Positions 18,324 to 27,794 are shown, counted from the stretch's first letter. The stretch: DNA of 64,000 nt from Nitrogeniibacter aestuarii (GCF_017309585.1 NZ_CP071321.1:3224001-3288000); one strand, 5' to 3'. Made by a program: numbers and translations. The notes: generated from the sequence alone by a model not told the origin.

Positions 18324-19469
18324 TTATAAACCGGCGGCGATGCTCAGAACCCGGTCTGCGACAAGCCGACAGTCAGCCTCCGACATCCACCACCCACATG
18401 GAAGCGAAATTTGCCGGCGCCCGAATTCACGCGTACCAGGCAAGTCAGCCTCGAACGGCTGAAACGCCGTATAGATGTCGTTGGACAGGTGCACGAGACC
18501 CGCAGCGATGCCCTCGGCATTGAGTCGCTCGATCAGTGCATCACGCTGCGATTCAGTCCCGGAAAACAGGCAGGTATAGACCCAATAGCTTGAGATTGCA
18601 TCCGCAGGCACCTTGATCGGCTCAATCAATGCCGTGGCGGCAAAAGCCTCGTTGTACACGGCACCGTTGGCACGATGTGCGCCAAGGAGGCCCTCAATAT
18701 GCGGCATCTGCGCAAGACCAATAGCCGCTGACACATTATTCATGTTGAACTTGTATCCAACCTCTTCGGGGAGTATATCGGCACTCCAACGCTGGCCTTT
18801 CCATTCACCCTTTTCATCTTTTGCCGCTTCGCGGTCGTAGCCAAACCACTTCAGCTTGCGGGCGAGTACGTAATGTTCGTCGTCTCGGCATACGATCGCA
18901 CCACCGTCGCCCGACGACAGATGCTTGATCGCCTGGAACGAGTAACAGGTGAAATCGGCGAAATGGCAGACGGATTTTCCTTTCCACTTTGCGCCGAAGG
19001 CGTGCGCTGCATCCTGAATCACCGGGATACCGTGACGCTGCCCGACCTCATAGATCGCCTCAAGGTCACACGGCGTCCCAGCCCAGTTTACGTAGGCAAT
19101 AGCGCGCGTTCGATCCGTGATTTTGCGTTCGATGTCTGAGGGAATAATCGAACCACTCAACGGATCAATGTCTGCCCAAACAATATTTGCCCCCAGATTG
19201 ACGATTGGCGTATTGGTTGCCACACACGTCATCGCTGTCGTCACGACTTCAGTCCCGGGCTCAACGCCTGCAAGCTTGTACGCAATCGTCAGTGCACTAG
19301 TACATGCATTGGTCAGGACGAGGTTTCGCGTGCCAAGAAAATCGGTCAGTGCCTTCTGAAACTCAGTGACCTGAACGCCCTCGTTAACGAAGCCTGATTC
19401 GAGTACCTCGCGCACACCCGCCAGCGCCTCTTCAACTGGCATGTGAACCTTGAACAGGGGGAAATTCAT
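18324..19469 (-). CDS. DegT/DnrJ/EryC1 sugar aminotransferase
   Basis: A PLP-dependent aminotransferase of 381 residues that puts an amino group on a keto-sugar nucleotide, normally with glutamate as donor. PLP-binding Asp153 lies in IQDAAHAFGA and the Schiff-base Lys182 in QAIKHLSSGDGG; NACTSAL at about 54-60 forms the phosphate cup. The gene directly follows the UDP-sugar 4,6-dehydratase gene by 9 bases, so the pair should make a 4-amino-4,6-dideoxy sugar. No pseudaminic or legionaminic synthase is in the window, so a bacillosamine-like, perosamine-like or similar product is more economical. The exact sugar is open. Confidence 0.9.
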   Translation of the reverse strand: MNFPLFKVHMPVEEALAGVREVLESGFVNEGVQVTEFQKALTDFLGTRNLVLTNACTSALTIAYKLAGVEPGTEVVTTAMTCVATNTPIVNLGANIVWADIDPLSGSIIPSDIERKITDRTRAIAYVNWAGTPCDLEAIYEVGQRHGIPVIQDAAHAFGAKWKGKSVCHFADFTCYSFQAIKHLSSGDGGAIVCRDDEHYVLARKLKWFGYDREAAKDEKGEWKGQRWSADILPEEVGYKFNMNNVSAAIGLAQMPHIEGLLGAHRANGAVYNEAFAATALIEPIKVPADAISSYWVYTCLFSGTESQRDALIERLNAEGIAAGLVHLSNDIYTAFQPFEADLPGTREFGRRQISLPCGWWMSEADCRLVADRVLSIAAGL

Positions 19470-19478
19470 TCGCTCGTC

Positions 19479-20516
19479 CTAGCTGGAAGTTTTGATTTCT
19501 TCGATTTCCTTGCCCACGAACTCATTCATGGACCGGGTAAAGATACCCAGGGAGTCGAGATATGCTGCGAGTTCATCCTTTGGCATCACGTCCTGATCAG
19601 ACGCATAGTCGAAAATCTGAGCATCCAGCGCGACCTCGCAGTGCGCGGGGATCATCTTGTAGTAACCATCCTCATCGCGCACACGAATGGATTCCGGCCG
19701 GCTAATCAAATCCTCGTGGAGCTTTTCCCCTGGACGGATGCCAATCGTGCGGATCGGTTTTCCGTACTTCTCCGAAAAGATTTCGGCAAGATCCTTGATT
19801 CGCATGGACTTAAGCTTGGGAAGCCACATCTCGCCCGACCTTGCGCCCAGAATCGTCGCCACGATCAAATCGATACTTTGATCAAGCGTCATGATGTAGC
19901 GCGTCATTTCAGGGTGAGTAATCGTGAAGCTCTCTGCGTGCTCGGCCTGGTGGCGGAACAGCGGGATGATCGAACCACGCGACTCAAGCACGTTTCCGTA
20001 CCGCACACCGATGAACCGGGGGCGATCGAACGCAAGGGACGAACTCGTCACCAATCGCTCGGCGATGGCCTTGCACATTCCATAAACGTTTGCCGGCGCG
20101 CAGGCCTTGTCGGTGGAGACCATGAGCACGGCGTCAAGTTGAGAGAGGCGATCAACCTGACGCGTCACTGCTTCGACGACATTCCGGATACCGAGGATAT
20201 TGGTCTGCACACTCTCGTAGGGCGACAATTCGCATGTATCAACCTGCTTTAGCGCTGAAGCGATGATGACAGCGTCCGGATTCACGCGTAGCAGCGCCTC
20301 CTCCACCCTGGCCTCATCTCTCATATCGCCCACAACAAAGCGCACATTCTGGTCAGCAGAAAGCTGGTTCTTGATCGTCCAGTGCTTGGCCTCGTCTCTC
20401 GAGAACAGAATGAGTTCGTTATCACGAGACAAGCGGCGCACAAGAGCCCGCCCCAGCGAACCGGTACCACCAAAAATCAGTACTTTCTTACACGAAAAAT
20501 GCATCATTTTTCCCAT
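19479..20516 (-). CDS. UDP-N-acetylhexosamine 4,6-dehydratase (PseB/CapE/FnlA type)
   Basis: An extended SDR of 345 residues. GGTGSLG is at about 15-21, followed by the family-specific ASALKQVDTCELSPYESVQTN, MVSTDKACAPANVYGMCKA with the catalytic region, and GVRYGNVLESRGSIIPLF. It matches the PseB/CapE/FnlA group, which oxidise C4 and remove the 6-hydroxyl of UDP-GlcNAc, some also epimerising C5. It is the first gene of the cluster; its neighbour is the aminotransferase expected to use its product. Three in-frame ATG codons (20516, 20507, 20504) compete. The GGGAAAA just ahead of the second and third is the only purine-rich stretch, so the true start could be 9-12 bases later. Confidence 0.88.
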   Translation of the reverse strand: MGKMMHFSCKKVLIFGGTGSLGRALVRRLSRDNELILFSRDEAKHWTIKNQLSADQNVRFVVGDMRDEARVEEALLRVNPDAVIIASALKQVDTCELSPYESVQTNILGIRNVVEAVTRQVDRLSQLDAVLMVSTDKACAPANVYGMCKAIAERLVTSSSLAFDRPRFIGVRYGNVLESRGSIIPLFRHQAEHAESFTITHPEMTRYIMTLDQSIDLIVATILGARSGEMWLPKLKSMRIKDLAEIFSEKYGKPIRTIGIRPGEKLHEDLISRPESIRVRDEDGYYKMIPAHCEVALDAQIFDYASDQDVMPKDELAAYLDSLGIFTRSMNEFVGKEIEEIKTSS

Positions 20517-20832
20517 TACACTTTTGCCGACGATTTCGGTTGAAGCTGCTTGGCAAGCAAATATTCTCTACAAATCGGAATATCTGATCAGGAGAACACC
20601 TGATCGCAATCCGCCAACGATTCGCAAACCGTCGCGTTCGGGGTCTGCGAGGAACCCTTAAGCTGCCGCATGAGAACGCCCAAAACCCTGAGGTTCACGC
20701 TTGAGCCCATGGCGCGAAGGCCAAGGCATAACAGTAGTTTCTTAAGCGCGATATTTTGCCACACATGACTACGTTTGGTTGGATTGATCCCGGTCGCCGG
20801 AGCCCACGGAGACATTATTGCTGCCTGCGAAC
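20517..20832. other. Upstream region of the polysaccharide cluster, no convincing gene
   Basis: These 316 bases separate the first cluster gene from the tsaC stop. A minus-strand frame of 82 codons (20588-20836) fills most of it, but it has no ribosome site, overlaps the tsaC stop region and matches nothing I recognise. The stretch probably carries the cluster promoter, but I could not pick a convincing -35/-10 pair. The composition is more AT-rich than the flanks. Confidence 0.4.
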
Positions 20833-21813
20833 TCAACCCGTGAAGACTGCTGCTCGGCTCAGGCGATCGTTAACGGCCCTCCACTCTGCGTGAGGTGGAG
20901 GCACTTCGATGAAGATTTTCGCAGTACCACACTGGTCTAGCCAGCGAAGACTGGCGTACAAGCGATGTGCGTAGGCCGCCGGATCGCTTGGCGCCATGCG
21001 CCAAACCGACCCTGGCGGCGGGGCGTCGTCGATCAGCGTGCGGGCAAGTACGGCGAAATTTTCGCCACTTGATCGCGCCTGAGTAACCGCTTTGAAGAGC
21101 TCAATCGCGCTTACCAAGGACACGGGCGTTACCGGCGCATAGTGCGACGCGAGAGTGCCGCTGGCACGCGGCGCCCCGGCAGTCATCTCGTTGGACTCCA
21201 GCACCACCTCGCCTGCCACGCGAGCTACTTCTTCCTTGGTGATTCGGCCCGGGCGGAGCAGCACAGGCGCGCCTCTTGAGACGTCAATAATGGTCGACTC
21301 GATACCTACTTCACACTCACCACCGTCGAGAACGACAGCCACGTGTTCGCCCAATTCTTCGGAGACATGCGCCGCCCGTGTCGGACTAATGCGACCGAAC
21401 CGGTTCGCAGATGGCGCGGCAACTCCACCACCGAATGCTTTCAATAGGGCCAGCGCGATCGGATGAGAAGGTACTCTCAGACCGACAGTGTCCTGCCCGC
21501 CTGTTACTTCATCGGGCACGCTCGGCAGTCGCTTCAGGATCAGGGTCAACGGTCCAGGCCAGAAAGCTTTGGCGAGGCGTTTCGCAACAGGGGGTACATC
21601 GCTTGCCCAATCCTCGACTAGATTTGCAGAGGCAATGTGCACAATCAGCGGATGATCTGATGGTCGCCCCTTGGCGGCGAAGATTTTCAGGACGGCTTCG
21701 GGATTTCTTGCGTCGGCGGCAAGCCCGTAAACAGTTTCGGTCGGCATGCCGACCAGCTCGCCTCGCCTCAATGCCTCGACGGCGTTTTCCAGTTGTCGAG
21801 CGAGCTCAGTCAT
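20833..21813 (-). CDS. tsaC: L-threonylcarbamoyladenylate synthase, Sua5 long form
   Basis: It makes threonylcarbamoyl-AMP from threonine, bicarbonate and ATP, the first step of t6A37 tRNA modification; the product goes to TsaB/TsaD. The protein has 326 residues. The YrdC domain covers about 1-195, with PTETVYGLAADA, the KGRPSDHPL lysine-arginine motif and AAPSANRFGRISPT. A C-terminal Sua5 domain follows after a linker with SGTLASHYAP, so it is the long Sua5 type rather than short TsaC. The ATG at 21813 overlaps the purK stop by 8 bases, which settles the start against the upstream frame to 21849. Confidence 0.95.
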   Translation of the reverse strand: MTELARQLENAVEALRRGELVGMPTETVYGLAADARNPEAVLKIFAAKGRPSDHPLIVHIASANLVEDWASDVPPVAKRLAKAFWPGPLTLILKRLPSVPDEVTGGQDTVGLRVPSHPIALALLKAFGGGVAAPSANRFGRISPTRAAHVSEELGEHVAVVLDGGECEVGIESTIIDVSRGAPVLLRPGRITKEEVARVAGEVVLESNEMTAGAPRASGTLASHYAPVTPVSLVSAIELFKAVTQARSSGENFAVLARTLIDDAPPPGSVWRMAPSDPAAYAHRLYASLRWLDQCGTAKIFIEVPPPHAEWRAVNDRLSRAAVFTG

Positions 21814-22972
21814 CAGTGATGCCGATCGCCTGCCGAGCCGCCATCGCAACCTTGAGCGCGTGTTCGACGGATGAGTCGATCACCGTGAAATGCCCCATCT
21901 TGCGCCCGGGCCGGGCGTGGTGCTTGCCGTAGAGGTGAAGACGCAGATTGGGGATGGCGTACAGCACCGACCAGTCGGGTTCGTGTGAGCGCTCGCTGTC
22001 CTGCAGATACCACAGATCACCGAGCAGATTCACCATGACCGCAGCGCTGTGCGCAGACGGGTCTGCCAGCGGCAAGGCACACAGGGCGCGCACTTGTTGC
22101 ATGTATTGGTCGGCGATACTGGCGTCAATGGTGGCATGGCCGCTGTTGTGTGGCCGCGGTGCCATTTCATTCACGTACAGCTGACCACCGCTGACGAAGA
22201 ATTCGACCGCCAGCGTACCCACGTAGCCGAGGCGCGTGGCGACGGTGTCCGCGACCTGACGAGCCTTTTCGGCGAGTGCATCACTGACTCGCGCCGGCGT
22301 GATCGACACGTCGAGAATGCCTTTTCGATGCTGGTTTTCCGCCACAGGGAAGACCTTGACAGCTCCGTTGACTTCGCGCGAGAGCACCACCGAGACTTCG
22401 CAATCGAGCGGCAGGCGCTTTTCGAGCATGCACGGCTCGGCACCGAAACCCTGCCAGGCCTGAACGGCTTCGTGTTCATCGTAGACCGTGGCCTGCCCCT
22501 TGCCGTCGTAACCGAAACGGGCCACCTTGAGAATTGCGGGGAACATGTCGGCCGGGACGACTTTGAGGTCATCCGCTGTTTTCACGGCGATGAACGGACC
22601 ATGCGGCAAGCCGTTGTCCGCCAGGAAGCTCTTCTCGGCAATCCGGTTCTGGCACACGGCCACGGCGGACGCGCCCGGGCGCACCGGCACGAACTTGGCC
22701 AGGTACTCAAGTGTCGCGGCCGGCACGTTCTCGAATTCGGTGGTGACCGCCGCACAGACCTCGGCCATCTGGTCCAGGGCAGCGAAATCTTCGTAATCCG
22801 CCAGCAGGTGACGCTCGGCCACCTGGCCTGCCGGGCTGTTCGGATCCGGATCAAGCACCCAGACCTTGTAGCCCATTTCGTGGGCGGCATGGACAAAGAA
22901 GCGGCCCAGCTGACCGCCGCCAAGCATGCCGAGGGTGGCCGGCGGCAGGATGGAATCGGCGATCGGGTTCAT
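21806..22972 (-). CDS. purK: N5-carboxyaminoimidazole ribonucleotide synthase
   Basis: PurK is an ATP-grasp enzyme of purine synthesis that carboxylates AIR with bicarbonate and ATP to give N5-CAIR, the substrate of PurE. The protein has 388 residues. MLGGGQLGRFFVHAAHEMGY forms the N-terminal nucleotide fold, KVARFGYDGKGQATVYDEHE the ATP-grasp lysine and glycine loop, and VNEMAPRPHNSGHATIDA the metal-binding end. It starts 4 bases after the purE stop and overlaps tsaC by 8 bases, forming a folD-purE-purK-tsaC operon. Confidence 0.97.
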   Translation of the reverse strand: MNPIADSILPPATLGMLGGGQLGRFFVHAAHEMGYKVWVLDPDPNSPAGQVAERHLLADYEDFAALDQMAEVCAAVTTEFENVPAATLEYLAKFVPVRPGASAVAVCQNRIAEKSFLADNGLPHGPFIAVKTADDLKVVPADMFPAILKVARFGYDGKGQATVYDEHEAVQAWQGFGAEPCMLEKRLPLDCEVSVVLSREVNGAVKVFPVAENQHRKGILDVSITPARVSDALAEKARQVADTVATRLGYVGTLAVEFFVSGGQLYVNEMAPRPHNSGHATIDASIADQYMQQVRALCALPLADPSAHSAAVMVNLLGDLWYLQDSERSHEPDWSVLYAIPNLRLHLYGKHHARPGRKMGHFTVIDSSVEHALKVAMAARQAIGITDD

Positions 22973-22976
22973 GGCT

Positions 22977-23480
22977 TCAGTTCCGTTCGACGGGGGGCAG
23001 GTTCATGGCCAGAACGGTGTCGGTCTGTTGCTGGCGGAAGGCGACCAGTTTTTCAGCCAGATCGGCGTCTTCATTGGCCAGCAGGGACACGGCGAACAAG
23101 GCGGCGTTAGCTGCACCGGCCTCACCAATGGCGAAGGTGGCCACGGGCACGCCCTTGGGCATCTGCACGATCGAGAGCAAGGAGTCCTGACCGGACAGCG
23201 CGCGCGACTGCACCGGCACGCCCAGCACGGGCAAGGTGGTCTTGGCCGCGACCATGCCTGGCAGATGGGCCGCGCCGCCGGCACCGGCAATGATGGCCTT
23301 GAGTCCGCGCTCACGCGCGGTTTCGGCGTATTCGAACATGAGATCGGGCGTGCGGTGGGCCGATACCACACGGGCCTCGAAGGCGACCCCGAAGTCTTCA
23401 AGAATGCGGGCTGCTGCCTGCATGGTGGGCCAATCGGAGTTGGAACCCATGATGATGCCGACCTGAACCTTGATATCCAC
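22977..23480 (-). CDS. purE: N5-carboxyaminoimidazole ribonucleotide mutase
   Basis: PurE class I moves the carboxyl group of N5-CAIR to carbon, giving CAIR. The protein has 167 residues. The family motifs GIIMGSNSDWPTM, VVSAHRTPDLMFEYA and GAGGAAHLPGMVAAKT are all present in order, with SALSGQDSLL-type residues replaced by RALSGQDSLLSIVQMP. The GTG at 23480 is chosen because AGGAG lies seven bases before it and it starts two bases after the folD stop; the frame runs open to 23630 but that part lies inside folD. The octameric enzyme acts directly after PurK, encoded next door. Confidence 0.95.
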   Translation of the reverse strand: MDIKVQVGIIMGSNSDWPTMQAAARILEDFGVAFEARVVSAHRTPDLMFEYAETARERGLKAIIAGAGGAAHLPGMVAAKTTLPVLGVPVQSRALSGQDSLLSIVQMPKGVPVATFAIGEAGAANAALFAVSLLANEDADLAEKLVAFRQQQTDTVLAMNLPPVERN

Positions 23481-23482
23481 GT

Positions 23483-24361
23483 TCAGACTCCTTGTTGCGA
23501 GGCCTGGCGCTCGGCGGACTCGAGCGTGTTCGACAGCAGCATGGTGATGGTCATCGGTCCGACACCACCCGGCACCGGCGTAATGGCACCAGCCACCTCT
23601 TTGGCGGACTCGAATTCCACATCGCCGCACAGCTTGCCTTCGTTGGGCATGCCGGCCGGGATGCGATTCATGCCCACATCGATAACGGCCGCACCGGGTT
23701 TGATCATGTCACCGGTAACGAACATCGGACGGCCGATGGCCACGATGAGGATGTCGGCACGGCGGGTGTGACTGGCCAGATCGCGGGTCTTGGAATGGCA
23801 CACGGTGACCGTCGCACCGGCTTGCGTCAGCAACATCGCCATGGGCTTGCCCACGATGTTGGAACGGCCGATCACCACCGCGTCGGCGCCGCTCACTTCA
23901 ATCTGGCCGGCTTCGAGCAACTTCATGACGCCATGCGGTGTGCACGGGAAGAAGGCGCGCTGGCCTTGCGAGAGGCGACCGACGTTTTCGGCGTGAAAGC
24001 CGTCCACGTCCTTTTCCACGGCGATGGCTTCGAGAATTTCCTTTTCGTCGAACTGCGGCGGTAGCGGCAATTGCACGAGAATGCCGTGAACGCTGTCGTC
24101 GGCATTGAGCTCGGCAATCTTGTCGAGCACGATCTCGGGCGCGGTGTCGGCCGGGTAGTCGAACTTGAGCGAACGCATGCCCGCTTTCTCGCAACCGGCC
24201 ACCTTGTTGCGCACATACACAGCGGAGGCCGGGTTGTCCCCGACAAGGATCACGGCCAGACAAGGCGTGATGCCGCGTTTCCTGATTTCGGCGACCTGTT
24301 CGGCCAGCTGGGCGCGAACATCGGCAGACAAGGCGTTACCGTCGAGAATGCGTGCGGACAT
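23483..24361 (-). CDS. folD: Methylenetetrahydrofolate dehydrogenase/cyclohydrolase
   Basis: A bifunctional cytosolic enzyme that oxidises 5,10-methylene-THF with NADP and hydrolyses the methenyl product to 10-formyl-THF, the formyl donor for purine synthesis. The protein has 292 residues. The catalytic domain has VYVRNKVAGCEKAGM with the active lysine, and VQLPLPPQFDEKEIL. The NADP part has VVIGRSNIVGKPMA and ADILIVAIGRPMFVTGDM, then PVPGGVGPMTITMLL. Its place at the head of purE-purK links one-carbon supply to purine synthesis. Confidence 0.97.
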   Translation of the reverse strand: MSARILDGNALSADVRAQLAEQVAEIRKRGITPCLAVILVGDNPASAVYVRNKVAGCEKAGMRSLKFDYPADTAPEIVLDKIAELNADDSVHGILVQLPLPPQFDEKEILEAIAVEKDVDGFHAENVGRLSQGQRAFFPCTPHGVMKLLEAGQIEVSGADAVVIGRSNIVGKPMAMLLTQAGATVTVCHSKTRDLASHTRRADILIVAIGRPMFVTGDMIKPGAAVIDVGMNRIPAGMPNEGKLCGDVEFESAKEVAGAITPVPGGVGPMTITMLLSNTLESAERQASQQGV

Positions 24362-24457
24362 GGAAAACTCGTCCTTGGAAAAAACCGGCGATTCTACCGC
24401 AGGATCATAGGCTTGTGCGAGACATCGCGCACGCCCATGCGCCCGTCGGTTTTGCCA

Positions 24458-25105
24458 TCAAAGCGTCGAAAAACGTCCTCTGGCCGATTCGCAGGTCATG
24501 ACGGATTGCACCAGCTCGGCCAGTGAATTGGCTTCCATCTTTTCCATCACGCGCGCCCGGTGTACTTCCACCGTCTTGATGCTGATGCCAAGGTCATCGG
24601 CAATCTGCTTGTTGAGTCGCCCGGCGATGATCAGTTCGAGCACCTCCATCTCCCGCCCGGTCAGCTGGTCGAGCCTGCGCGCCACCGCCGCGTCCTGGCG
24701 CAGACGCTCGCGGTTCTCGAGTTCGGTTGTCAGACACTGGTCGATGAGCTTGAGCATGTCGGTGTCCGAAAACGGCTTCTCGATGAAATCGACCGCCCCC
24801 TTCTTGAGCACCGAAACCGCCATGGGCACATCGCCATGGCCCGTAATGAACAGCACCGGCAAGGTCGCGTGTCGCTCGCGCAAGCGCTCGTAGAGTTCAA
24901 GCCCGCTCATGCCCGGCATGCGCACGTCCAGCACGAGGCAACCGGTCATCTCGGGCCGGTACGCTGCCAGAAAGGCCTCGGCGGAATCGAACTGCGCCAC
25001 CTTGCGATTGTTCGATTCAAGCAGCCAAAGCAGTGAATCGCGCAGAGCTTCGTCGTCGTCAACGATGTAGACGGTCTGATCAGGCACGGCGGGCGTCACG
25101 TTCAC
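24458..25105 (-). CDS. FixJ/NarL-type response regulator
   Basis: A 215-residue two-component regulator. The receiver domain (about 8-122) starts VYIVDDDEALRDS with the acidic pocket, has VLDVRMPGMSGLEL around the phosphorylated aspartate, FITGHGDVPMAVSVLKKGAVD and the KPF lysine. The C-terminal LuxR-type helix-turn-helix reads LTGREMEVLELIIAGRLNKQ and KTVEVHRARVMEK. I choose the GTG at 25105 because GGAG lies seven bases ahead; it overlaps the kinase gene by 26 bases. It should be phosphorylated by the kinase encoded upstream and act on DNA, perhaps on the palindrome at 27826-27841. Confidence 0.92.
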   Translation of the reverse strand: MNVTPAVPDQTVYIVDDDEALRDSLLWLLESNNRKVAQFDSAEAFLAAYRPEMTGCLVLDVRMPGMSGLELYERLRERHATLPVLFITGHGDVPMAVSVLKKGAVDFIEKPFSDTDMLKLIDQCLTTELENRERLRQDAAVARRLDQLTGREMEVLELIIAGRLNKQIADDLGISIKTVEVHRARVMEKMEANSLAELVQSVMTCESARGRFSTL

Positions 25106-27794
25106 TGGCGATCTCCACGGGCAGGGTAAAGCGGAATACGGTACCACCTTCCGGGTTCGGCTCGATCCACAAACGCCCGTCATGAAACTCGATGATGGAG
25201 CGACAGATGTTCAGGCCCATGCCCATACCCTCCGCCTTCGTGGTGTAGAACGGGGTGAACAGCCGCTCCACGTCTTCAGCATGAATACCGTGCCCTCGAT
25301 CGGAGACGGCAATCTCGACCACCGCCTCGGTCTGGCGAGCCGAGATGCGCAGTTGGCGCTCGGCTTCGGGTACATCGCCCATGGCGTCGATGGCGTTTTT
25401 CACCAGATTGAGCACCACCTGCTCGATCATGATGCGGTCGGCGTACACCGGCGGCAGCGACTTGCTGATATCGCGCTCGATCACCACCCCCGATTTGCGG
25501 GCGTCGATTTCAGCGAAACCAACGGCGTCCTCGACGATATCCACGAGCGGCACCGCCGAGCGCCGCGGCTCGGCCTTGCGCACGAAATCGCGGATGCGGC
25601 GAATGATCTTGCCCGCGCGCTCGGCCTGGAAGCTGGCTTTCTGCATGGCGGCGAGCAGATCGGCCTCTTTGTACTCGCCACTCTCCAGACGCCGCACGCA
25701 GCCCATCGAATAGTTCGAGATGGCAGCCAGCGGCTGGTTGAGTTCATGGGCCAGCGTGGACGCCATCTCCCCCATGGTCACCAGGCGCGCCGTGCGTTGC
25801 AGGCGCTCTTCCTGCTGTCGTGCCATGGCCTGCATCTGGCGGCGATCGGTAATGTCGGTGGCAATAGCCATGCGCACCACCCGGCCATCGACCCAACGCG
25901 TGGCCTGCTCGCGCACGTGGTACCAGCGCCCGCTCAGGGCATGGCGCAATTCACCGTCAAACAACTCCACCGGCACGTCAGCCGGGCTCAGACGACGCGG
26001 ATCGACCCGGTAGTCGCCCTGCTCCGGCTGCGGATCGCCCACCTTGCGCGCAGAGCGCCCGACCGCGTCGAAACCATGCAGAGCCATGAACGCACGGTTG
26101 GCGTACAGCACCTCATCCGTGTGCGGATCAGACACGAACACCGCCGAATCCAGCCCGTCGAGCACGGCCTCGAATCGCGCCTGGGCTGATTCAAGCGCTG
26201 CCCTCACCCGCTTGGGCTCGGTAATGTCGGTCACCGACGCCATCCAGCCGGTCTGCTTGCCGGAACTGTCGATCAGGGGCGACAGATAGAAGCGGGTGTC
26301 GATGCGCTCGCCGTTCTTGCGCACGATCTGCATTTCGAAACCCGTCGGAGGCGCCTGCCCGCTGAGTGTCATCTCCAGATTGGCCTGGCAGATGTCGAGC
26401 TTGTCTTCCGGCCAGTAAGGGAAAGGCGCCTGAACCCCCACCAGATCCTCCGCGCTGCTTCCCACGAGACGGCAGAAGGCGGGATTGACGTAGGTAATGC
26501 ATCCGCTCATGTCGATGGCACGCAGGCCGGTGATCACCGACTCTTCCATCGCACGGCGAAAGGCGGACTCGGCACGCAAGGCCTCTTCAGTATCCTTGCG
26601 GCCGGTCACATCGTGCGCCACGGCATAGAGCAGACGCTCTTCGGGCACCGGGTTGATGCTCCACGCCAGCCATTTGTACTCGCCACTGTCGCAGCGCATC
26701 CGGTTTTCGAAGCTCACCGGCCGCCCCGACGCCAGTTGTCGCAGCTGTTCCACCGTGGCACCCAGGTCTTCTTCGTGGACGAACTCGAGCAGGGTGCGCC
26801 CCGGCATACCGGCCGCGGGATAGCCCATCAAACGTTCAAAAGCCGGGTTGCAGCGCCGGAACGTGCCATCGGCGTTGAAGATGCTGAGAATATCGAGCGA
26901 CAGATTGAATAGTCGGTCGCGCTCCTTCTCGACCCGTACCCGCCCCACCGTGTGTCCGCGCAGCAGCCACAGACTCCACAACACGAAGAACGACAGTCCC
27001 ACAATCAGCGCAACTGGCAACGCGCGCGGCACGTCCCCCAGTTCGCGAAAAGCGGTGGCGCGCAGATTCAGGCCATTGCCCGGCGGATCAAGTGCGATCG
27101 CGTAAGACACGTTCTCGTCGAGCGTATCAACCGAGGAATTGACGGCCAGCTGGTCACCTCGCGGCCCGATGAGCGCTATCCGGTACTTTTCGGCGAACCA
27201 GTCGGGCACCAGGTAACGCACCATGCGCTCGATCGAATAGACCCCCACCATGGCGCCCAGAAAGCGCCGGCCATGGCGCACTGGCATGTAGACCTCGAGC
27301 ACCGCCTCGCCTCGCGGATTCACATAGGCCTCACCGTACACCACCCGGCTCACGTCACGAGCCCGAAAGTACGGCACGCTCTGGGTCGCGGTGAGTGGAT
27401 CGCCGGTCAGCCAATCAGTCGTATCAAAGGGCGCACTCCAGCGAACGGTTTCGTTCTCTCCCACCCAGACCAGATTGATCAGTTGCGGGTTGTTGGCAAT
27501 GTGCTGGTTGGCGCGCACCTGAAAATCATCGCGATCGAGCACCCCGGCGGCCAGATCACGGGCCATCTGCGTCAGAAACTCTTCCGTCCCCTGCATGTGC
27601 AGCCGCATCGTCTGCTCGGCCCATTGCACGTCGCGCGCAATGGCGTTCTGCTGGACAGCGTTTTCCTGGCGCTGGAGCATGAGCACCAGAATCAGCATGG
27701 TGACGGCGAACAGCACCACGGCCACATAGGGGGCCGCCCAGTAGAGCCGGTTGGTCAGGCCGGGCGTTCTCACACGCGCTGTCGTTTTTGCCAT
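25080..27794 (-). CDS. Membrane sensor histidine kinase with sensor domain and three PAS domains
   Basis: A 904-residue kinase. A first membrane helix lies at about 19-40, a periplasmic sensor region of some 220 residues (CHASE/Cache-like, unassigned) follows, and a second helix at about 265-285. Three PAS domains come next (about 300-410, 420-545 and 550-660). The HisKA H-box LAHELNQPLAAISNYS holds the phosphorylated histidine. The ATPase domain has VVLNLVKNAIDAM, VSDRGHGIH and GMGMGLNICRSIIEFH. This FixL/TtrS-like build fits its FixJ-type partner. An ATG at 27794 is preferred over a TTG at 27821 that would lie against the palindrome. Signal unknown; the divergent binding protein gene hints at a small organic solute. 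Confidence 0.92.
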   Translation of the reverse strand: MAKTTARVRTPGLTNRLYWAAPYVAVVLFAVTMLILVLMLQRQENAVQQNAIARDVQWAEQTMRLHMQGTEEFLTQMARDLAAGVLDRDDFQVRANQHIANNPQLINLVWVGENETVRWSAPFDTTDWLTGDPLTATQSVPYFRARDVSRVVYGEAYVNPRGEAVLEVYMPVRHGRRFLGAMVGVYSIERMVRYLVPDWFAEKYRIALIGPRGDQLAVNSSVDTLDENVSYAIALDPPGNGLNLRATAFRELGDVPRALPVALIVGLSFFVLWSLWLLRGHTVGRVRVEKERDRLFNLSLDILSIFNADGTFRRCNPAFERLMGYPAAGMPGRTLLEFVHEEDLGATVEQLRQLASGRPVSFENRMRCDSGEYKWLAWSINPVPEERLLYAVAHDVTGRKDTEEALRAESAFRRAMEESVITGLRAIDMSGCITYVNPAFCRLVGSSAEDLVGVQAPFPYWPEDKLDICQANLEMTLSGQAPPTGFEMQIVRKNGERIDTRFYLSPLIDSSGKQTGWMASVTDITEPKRVRAALESAQARFEAVLDGLDSAVFVSDPHTDEVLYANRAFMALHGFDAVGRSARKVGDPQPEQGDYRVDPRRLSPADVPVELFDGELRHALSGRWYHVREQATRWVDGRVVRMAIATDITDRRQMQAMARQQEERLQRTARLVTMGEMASTLAHELNQPLAAISNYSMGCVRRLESGEYKEADLLAAMQKASFQAERAGKIIRRIRDFVRKAEPRRSAVPLVDIVEDAVGFAEIDARKSGVVIERDISKSLPPVYADRIMIEQVVLNLVKNAIDAMGDVPEAERQLRISARQTEAVVEIAVSDRGHGIHAEDVERLFTPFYTTKAEGMGMGLNICRSIIEFHDGRLWIEPNPEGGTVFRFTLPVEIASERDARRA

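Noticed and set aside
17025..20516. Complete pseudaminic or legionaminic acid pathway
   Set aside because: Dehydratase, aminotransferase and GNAT are present, but no hydrolase, synthase or CMP-transferase gene is in the cluster.
20588..20836. Minus-strand frame of 82 codons upstream of the polysaccharide cluster
   Set aside because: No ribosome site, no recognised sequence, and it runs into the tsaC end; kept only as a note.
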